Positions 58,423-64,000 of a stretch of DNA of 64,000 nt are shown here, piece after piece. Made by a program: the position numbers and the translations under genes. Under the pieces are notes generated by a model, which worked only from the letters and a program-made list of their open reading frames with translations, did not search any database and was not told where the DNA came from. Within the stretch, counting starts at the first letter, position 1. Every line of letters starts with the position of its first letter. This stretch comes from Topomyia yanbarensis (lineage: Eukaryota > Arthropoda > Insecta > Diptera > Culicidae), in assembly GCF_030247195.1 (NCBI RefSeq), contig NC_080672.1, positions 309,225,115 to 309,289,114 of the forward strand, written 5' to 3'.

Positions 58423-59220
58423 CGCAACAAGATGTTTTACACCGACGGGTCAAGCCTCAACGGCTCCACTGGCTTCGGTATATTCAATCAAAACCTCACC
58501 GCCTCATTCAAACTCAATGATCTTCCTTCAGTTTATGTCGCAAAGTTTGCTGCTATTCAGTATATCCTTGGGATCAATGAAAATTTGCCCACCAATCATT
58601 ACTTTATCGTCTCGGATAGCCTCAGCTCAACCGAAGTGCTCCGTTCAATGAAAGCTAGAAAGCACATTCCACATTCTGGGAGCGCTTGCGTGCTTTGTCT
58701 GTAAGCTCGTACAAGATTACCTTAGTTTGGGTTTCATCGCATTGCTCCATTCCGGACAATGAGAAGGCGGACTCCTTATTTTTTCAGTATTATTCATTAG
58801 AGAACGCTCGAGAGTTGGCAAACTTCATGGAACAACAGACAACTAGGAAGGTCGATAATCTCTAAGGTATCGACGAAACCTTGGTTCAAGGAGATGGATG
58901 TGATTCGTTCATTCGTGTGATGTCTCGGCTCATGTCTAATCACTACACGCTGGACGTTCTACTGCGACGTATTGGGCTCGCAAATAGCGGTATCTGCACC
59001 TGTGGAAATGGTTATCACGATGTCGAACATATTGTCTGAGTATGCGCCGAGTACTGTTCTGTCAGATCTCAACTATTGGATTCCCTTCGGGCCCAAGGAA
59101 GATCACCCAATGTCCCGGTTCGAGATGTACTGGGAAGCCGCGATCTCCTCTATATGTCCCTCATATACACCTTCTGTAAAACCATCAATATCCAGATTTA
59201 ACTGCCCCTATCATTTTTGA

Positions 59221-59560
59221 TGAAAAATTTAAAAATCAAAAACAAACGAAAAAGATTTCATTATTTCGGAACTTATATGAAAAAGTATTGTCCAACGATT
59301 GGTTTAAAAGATTTAAAATTATGAAGTACAACGCAAAACGACTATTTTTCGACGTGCATTCGGAGATTCACTGTCACTCGCTCATTTTTCAATATTGTTC
59401 AATGTAAATTGAGGAAAATAGTGTAAACACTGACGATGATGTCAGAATTGCTATAATTTTTTTTTATTGGAGACGGACCACTGCAACCAATATTTAGTTC
59501 TATTGTGGTATGACCCTTCCTAAATCTAAGTGTACTATCAACTATGACATATCACTATTG
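59221..59560. other. No gene recognised
   Basis: AT-rich spacer between the I-type copy and the next element's 3' end. 'cggagattcactgtcactcgc' near 59364 echoes 18602, a dispersed repeat. Confidence 0.45.
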
Positions 59561-60504
59561 ATGAATGATTGTCTTTATTGAAATACACACTCTTCCCAAC
59601 TAGGCACTACACTTCGGATGAAGTTGATTACCTGTTTGGGATTTGCAGTCCAAATATCAAAAGACTCCAGTGTTCCTTTACCGAGGACTCTAAGTCTGCG
59701 TTGCATCAGTGCACTGCATTCGCAGAGCAAATGCTGTGATGTTTCACTTTCTGATCCGCAGATGCGGCATGTATCGTTTGTAAGTTTACCAATCTTCATA
59801 AGATGATATTTACTCGGACAGTGTCCTGTAAGTAGTCCTGTCATGATGCATAGTTCTTTTTTCTTTAATCTAAGCAACTCCAGGCTTTTTTATCGTTAGG
59901 TGAAATAATTTTCTTTGATTGTCGCAGTCCAGTTATGGTACTCCAATTGTTGATTATAGCTGTGATCTCCCACTTTTTCAGCTGCACACACGATGAGACT
60001 CCACAGGAGGAGTGTGTGTATCTTCGTCGCGAGCGGTTGACTCTCGTAGAGCTCCCTTCGAGTCGGTTAATTTTCATCATTTTCGGCACAGTTTACTGCC
60101 TCCCTGTTATTGAAAGTGTGAATAACGGTGCAATTTAACGACTATACAAAGTGAAGTGGCTTATAAAAGCATTTTTCGGCATATTTTCGACAGACGCGAG
60201 TGGTGACAGTTTGTGAAAATCGAATTCCGGCAAATGAAAAATTATCTTTTCCTCGCATTACGGGCCGTCGATTCCCGATGCAAGGACAATAAAAGTGCAC
60301 AGAAAATGTCTAGAAACACAGTGTACATTGTAAAAATAGTGAAAAATGGGTTTTCAGAGAAAAAAATTCGATCCGAAAAGTGAAAAAATATGGCAATAAG
60401 AAAAATTGACATTTTCAAATACTTGGCGTTTCACCAGCGTCTAACGACTACCAGGTGTCGCCCCAAAATTCTTCACCTGAAAAATAGGTGGCAAACCAGC
60501 CGGT

Positions 60505-61010
60505 CGGTGCTCAGCTAATTTCGTCCGCGTCCCTTGTCACCTATTTTTATTTAGTGATTCATCGGCGGTGCTATCTTTGAAAATAAGCCGCCTTGGATAT
60601 TCAACTGTTCTTTTACTTTCTTATTTTATTGCAAATGAGTAGAGGTTTTGAATCATTTATATTCGGGATTGCAGATATTTTGTCGCATGTAAATTTTGGG
60701 TGTCCGTTGATGTGATGGCGCTGTAAGAGAACACGTATCTGACGGTCGGCAAACTAATTTCTATGTTTGTTTAGGGTTTGTTTTACCAACGGGGGAACTG
60801 ATCCACAGAGCATTCAATGTGCTTAGGGAAAACACATGACCTTATTTGAGTGGATTGATGACTTCAATCATCTATAAGGTTTGAGAATTGACAATTCGCG
60901 AGAGGGATCGGGGACCGGTTGGCAATTACCTTCAGTTATGTTAGCACGAAGAATAAGTGTTTTGCTGTCATTTTCATTGGTTAGCTTTCAATTCTATCTC
61001 ATGCCTCCAC
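60505..61010 (-). repeat. Dispersed repeat family D, copy 3 (reverse)
   Basis: Reverse complement matches 32810-33375: 'ggacgcggacgaaatt', 'aaccaaggcggcttattttc', 'agcaccgccgatgaatcac', 'attcttcgtgctaacat' and 'caatgaaaatgaca'. It lies inside the 2.35-kb retroposon in the orientation opposite to the tail, so it is either an insertion in the retroposon or an inverted component. Confidence 0.65.
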
Positions 61011-61924
61011 GCGAGTCTAAGTCTATTGATGGCATTTGGTACTTAGACCGGCGACGACTGGGAGCTATCAGCCTTCTGCCGATAGTAGCAGAATGAGAGT
61101 GTGCGAACAGATCTAGCCGAAAAAGCAACACCGTAAATGTTGTTCGGAAATCAGCTCCAATAAGACTTTAATTTGACTAGTATCGATGATCGCGGATCAA
61201 TACGTACTGAAAATTCGCCGTGTCTGTTTTAATGAATCTAGTTTCAAGTTCCGTTATTGGTAACAAGCCCGTCCATCAGGTTAACGATCCGCTGTATTTC
61301 CCTTCAATGATCGTTCGTATACGTGTATTTCACAAACAATCCGATATTAGAAATAGGAAACACTTTCGTTGATTTATAACATCTAGAGCTATCATAACTC
61401 TTTGTCTGTATAACGTATTGTCACTCGGTAGTTTGCAACCCAAAAAATATATCGTAGAGAAGGAATAGCGAAGTTAGTCTAAATAATATCGCAATAAATA
61501 GTGATCCGGCCCATTAAGCAGATAAGATTAGTTTTTCTGGGCAATACTCCCACGATCGGCTGTGTGGAGTTTAAATTGCTTTTGTTTAGAAAGCATAGGA
61601 TGCTCTCGATAACCGGCTACCCAGATTTTAAAAGAACAAAAAACTAAACAAGATCTTATTTTTCGAGCGATCGTGTTCTCGAAAACTAACTGAACTACAA
61701 ACTAAAAAACTATGCTTTACAGGTCGCATCGCTTGCTTGGAGCGAATCCTAGACCCTATTTCCTTCCAAACCACCAACTCCGCGACACCTATGAAAGAGT
61801 CTGATGAACCTTCTGTATAAGATTCCTCATTTTATTCAAACGATCGCCGGGTAAAATCAGCACCGACACGATAGAAACCACGAAAAAATTGGTCGCGTGA
61901 TTGAATAGTATTAAAAAAATATAA

Positions 61925-62357
61925 GCAGTGCTCCTTATAGCCGGCTATCCGGAGTTCAAGTTGCTTATTTTGCTAATCGCATTAATACAACAAATGATAA
62001 ATTTCCCAAATTCTCGGCAGCCGGCTGCACAGAGCAATTATTACATGATAACGCTATTGGCACACTTACTAACAACTCTCCCCTTCCCGTGATACATGTG
62101 GAGATGCAGAGGATTCCTCGGTCTCTAGTAGCAACATGTATCGGACTAACATTCCTTCCTTTCCCAGAAGATCTGCATTCGGACGTGGCCGGCGTCGGTA
62201 TTGATCAGCATGCAGGGATCAGAATAGATTGTACAATGTGGCTCATCATGTTATTCCCAAGCATGTTGTTCCAATGAACATTTTGCAACCTAATTTGGTT
62301 CTGGTCAATAACGGAGTAGCAACTACGGGCGATCTCTTATGCTTATGCTTATGCTTA
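61925..62357 (+). repeat. Family E, copy 2 (3' end of the retroposon)
   Basis: Matches 33685-33926 and 34801-34848 and contains the uninterrupted GGCCGGCGTCGG site where copy 1 carries element F. It ends in the CTTATG repeat directly at the target duplication. Confidence 0.7.
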
Positions 62358-62559
62358 TGCACACACGATGAGACTCCACAGAATGGTTCTGGTCCGATAA
62401 AATTAGTGGAAGACCCTCTTCTTGCTAAATTATCGGCTTTTTCATTCCCTGCAACTTCACAATGTCCTGGAACCCAGTACAAATTGACCTGATTTTTCTC
62501 CGCCAATTGTCGGAGTGCAAGGATGCACTCCCATACTAGTTTTGGGCGACATGTAGGAG

Positions 62560-63826
62560 TAGGGTTGGGAATACCGGTTTTACCGTTACCGAAAACCGGT
62601 AAAACCGTCCAAATATCCTATACCGAAATACCGATTTTATAAGAATAAAAACCGGTATTTTCGGTAATTTGGTAGCAAGGATTATTTAACAAAAAGGGTT
62701 TTATTGTTGCACAGCTTTGAAACACTTTAAAAAGCTTTTCACTTGCTAGTGTTTTCCAATTAGGTGCCATGCACAGTAAGTTTGCCTGTTTTAGGACTTT
62801 TTAATAATGATATAAGCAGGGGAATAGTACTTATGTAAGCAGCGATAACAATCCGAAAAAATCCCACATGTCAAATAAAACTGATTAAAATATGGAGGAA
62901 CAAGAAAATCTGCAAGACAAAATCAATCAACTCCATATTCCCATACTCCATTTTGTATTCAATTTATTCACACTACTGGCAAATCTATAACGCATAGACC
63001 TATCATAGAACTCTGACAATAGATTTTGCAGTTTTCATCAGCAATACTGCCTCAGGGTACGTTGAAATTAAATTAAAAGAAGATTGTTACAAAGCACTGG
63101 TTTTCAAGACAATGCGGGATTTATGCTCAAGCGGTTTCATAAATTGAGTATGAGAGTTCGAATGACACTTTTGGATACCAGTGACAAATTTGACCTTGAT
63201 CAACCTGACCTATAGCGTTTTCGTTTTCGATAGGCCGAAACCCGTTCCAATTTATGGTAAACATCACCTTCACGTCCGAGCATTTGGGTAACCAGAAAAC
63301 AATAACCTCAGGTCTGATTCTCTATGCATTTGTTTTTAAAATCTCGGAACGCTTACTGCAACCAATGTGCTTTTTGGACTAATAAGCGACGACACTTTGC
63401 ATACTACGATACACAAACCAGAATCTTAATCACATCCCATTTTTTATTTTGGTTATAGAGGTTTTAATCTTAGGGTCATATGGCTCTCTATTTGAGTTAG
63501 AAAAATGTCTAACCCTTTTGGCGGGATTGAGAATCGAACCCAGGTGAGCTGCGCATAAGGCAATTGATTTACCAACTACGCTATTCTCGCCCCTTAATGT
63601 GGACTTAAAAAAAAGATCATAATACCATAAGAGTAATCAAATCAACATTCATAAAGCTTATTCGATATTGGAGTACTGTAAGAACCAATCATGTTCTCTG
63701 TTAAATGATCAAATGCCTAATTGGCTTTGTACGTTGAGCGATTATTTTGTTAACACAGTTTGTATTTTTTTTAAATACCGGTTTTTTTCATTTTCAATAC
63801 CGAAAATACCGGTTTTCCCAACCCTA
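62560..63826. mobile_element. hAT-type non-autonomous element G (1267 bp), 8-bp target TGTAGGAG
   Basis: The left end TAGGGTTGGGAATACCGG and the right end (inward) TAGGGTTGGGAAAACCGG are exactly flanked by TGTAGGAG (62552-62559 and 63827-63834). Subterminal zones on both sides contain several ACCGGT(A/T)TT and CGGTA motifs (62575-62665 and 63775-63815), plausible transposase sites. TAGGG-type ends plus an 8-bp duplication fit hAT. No transposase. A SINE (63438-63593) is nested inside. The host RNase H frame reads through when it is removed. Confidence 0.85.
63438..63593 (-). mobile_element. tRNA-derived SINE (Feilai-like)
   Basis: On the minus strand a tRNA-like head starts GGGGCGAGAATAGCGTAGTT. 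It contains a perfect pol III A box (TAGCGTAGTTGG) and a B box (GGTTCGATTCT) spaced as in a tRNA. A body follows (GTTAGACATTTTTCTAAC, ATATGACCCTAAGATTAAAA, CCTCTATAACC) and then an A-rich tail. Its length (about 156 bp) and tail recall mosquito tRNA-related SINEs; the name Feilai is a guess. The head would fold only poorly as a tRNA and the copy is inside a hAT element, so it is not a tRNA gene. Confidence 0.75.
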
Positions 63827-64000
63827 TGTAGGAGCCCTTAGGGCATTTAGTGCTGCTTGACTGTCTGAGAGAGTGTAGATATTTGCATACCGGTATCTTC
63901 CCTTCAGGCATACATAGGTACATTCTAAAATGGCATATATTTCTGCTTGAAAAACTGTCGACCAGTGTCCCGTGGGAATACTAGTGTTTATTCCTGGTCC

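Larger units (their letters stand above)
55836..59220 (+). pseudogene. 5'-truncated second copy of the I-type element, ORF2 RT and RNase H
   Basis: It begins at a fused junction in CTTGCGTTGCTC and reads STEIQMAYASKEQIAAVFLD (RT motif 3). It continues MGLPQGSCLSSLLYNFYVND, catalytic LADDGVV near 56165-56190 and a TAA at about 56229. FSRKREPAKL, YLGVWFDSKE (frameshift near 56410), HFIKLERIQY and LPLKNRIWDL follow to about 57035. An insertion (57024-58422) interrupts. RNase H resumes KMFYTDGSSLNGSTGFGIF (catalytic Asp); the Glu in VAELAA is replaced (VAKFAA); VSDSLSS is kept; later parts are frameshifted (FIRVMSRLMSNHYTLD, GNGYHDVEHIV). It ends soon after the C-terminal KTINIQI stop. Orientation is opposite to the full-length copy, forming a large inverted pair. 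Confidence 0.85.
60007..62357 (+). mobile_element. 2.35-kb non-coding retroposon with (CTTATG)n tail and 24-bp target duplication
   Basis: A 24-bp perfect direct repeat, beginning TGCACACACGATGAGA and ending CTCCACAG, lies at 59983-60006 and 62358-62381. In the interrupted RNase H frame both copies encode CGVSSCV. The plus-strand 3' end is a short tandem CTTATG repeat (62335-62357). A long duplication and a simple-repeat tail indicate LINE-machinery retroposition. It has no ORF with recognisable domains. It contains family D copy 3 in reverse (60505-61010), and its last 430 bp match family E copy 1. It may be a non-autonomous LINE derivative. Confidence 0.75.
59560..64000 (-). pseudogene. RNase H domain and C-terminus of a LOA/R1-like ORF2, split by two insertions
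   Basis: Minus-strand reading starts at the window edge: GPGINTSIPTG, FQAEIYAILEC (catalytic Glu), YTLSDSQAALNALRAPT (catalytic Asp) at 64000-63830. After removing the hAT element it continues PKLVWECILALRQLAEKNQV, YWVPGHCEVAGNEKADNLA (catalytic His/Asp) and FIGPEPFCGVSSCV at 62551-62358. After removing the 2.35-kb retroposon it goes on LKKWEITAIINNWSTITGL, then LLTGHCPSKYHLMKIGKL, DTCRICGSESETSQHLLCEC (Cys/His segment) to a stop at 59575. A 3' end with AATAAA follows. Minor frameshifts near 59880. Little else is damaged besides the insertions. RT and EN would be beyond the window's right edge. The C-terminal region resembles that of the 2178-5395 relic. Confidence 0.8.

Noticed and set aside
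63520..63593. tRNA gene on the minus strand
   Set aside because: Good A and B boxes, but the acceptor stem does not pair properly, it is followed by a SINE body and A-rich tail, and it lies in a hAT element.
1..64000. Endogenous viral elements (flavivirus-, rhabdovirus-like) often found in mosquito genomes
   Set aside because: I saw no viral polymerase, capsid or glycoprotein motifs in the frames; all RT signals belong to non-LTR retrotransposons.

Overview
The window is eukaryotic, AT-rich and dominated by transposable elements. It reads like intergenic or giant-intron DNA of a mosquito, most likely a culicine such as Aedes or Culex. The evidence is a tRNA-derived SINE, a transposase relic of the ITmD37E type, several non-LTR retrotransposon families and many small TA-, TTAA- and 8-bp-target DNA elements. 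The species is an inference. I found no host protein-coding gene, no true tRNA or rRNA gene and no CRISPR array.

Layout. 1-1538: 3' part of a CR1/L2-type retrotransposon with poly(A). 2049-5395: decayed endonuclease/RT/RNase H relic, with a piggyBac-type MITE at its edge and a hAT MITE inside. 5455-8943: foldback and TA-target elements. 9500-11790: GC-richer block with few recognisable repeats. 12487-17300: a second TA element, a second piggyBac-type MITE and an I-type RT relic broken by two insertions. 19700-27434: degenerate repeats, then triply nested TTAA/TA elements holding a minisatellite, then a 2.8-kb TA element carrying another inside. 27437-29650: second GC-richer block. 30258-36662: 2.5-kb long-inverted-repeat element with Transib-like ends, repeat families D and E, a Transib-like element in an E copy, and a long degenerate tandem array. 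36961-37800: MITE and mariner-type transposase relic. 38928-42745 (minus): nearly complete but mutated CR1-like element with PHD-finger ORF1 and EN/RT ORF2. 42751-42841 (minus): an unusually good recursive-splice-site candidate. 43180-45130: third GC-richer block. 48228-59220: the main retrotransposon cluster. 59560-64000 (minus): RNase H relic split by a 2.35-kb retroposon and by a hAT element that contains a SINE.

The best-supported structure is a full-length 6.17-kb I-type element at 49109-55280 on the minus strand. It has poly(A), about 70-bp repeats in its 3' region, a gag-like ORF1 with three zinc knuckles, an ORF2 (EN-RT-RNase H) with one frameshift, and a perfect 10-bp target duplication inside another retrotransposon's RT gene. 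A 5'-truncated copy of the same family lies just beyond it in opposite orientation (55836-59220), and an older relic lies at 14330-17300.

Target duplications and interrupted reading frames allow a relative insertion order at several places. The decay (stops, frameshifts, a lost catalytic ADD, internal deletions) and the density of nested insertions resemble a pericentromeric or piRNA-cluster-like graveyard; that is inference only.
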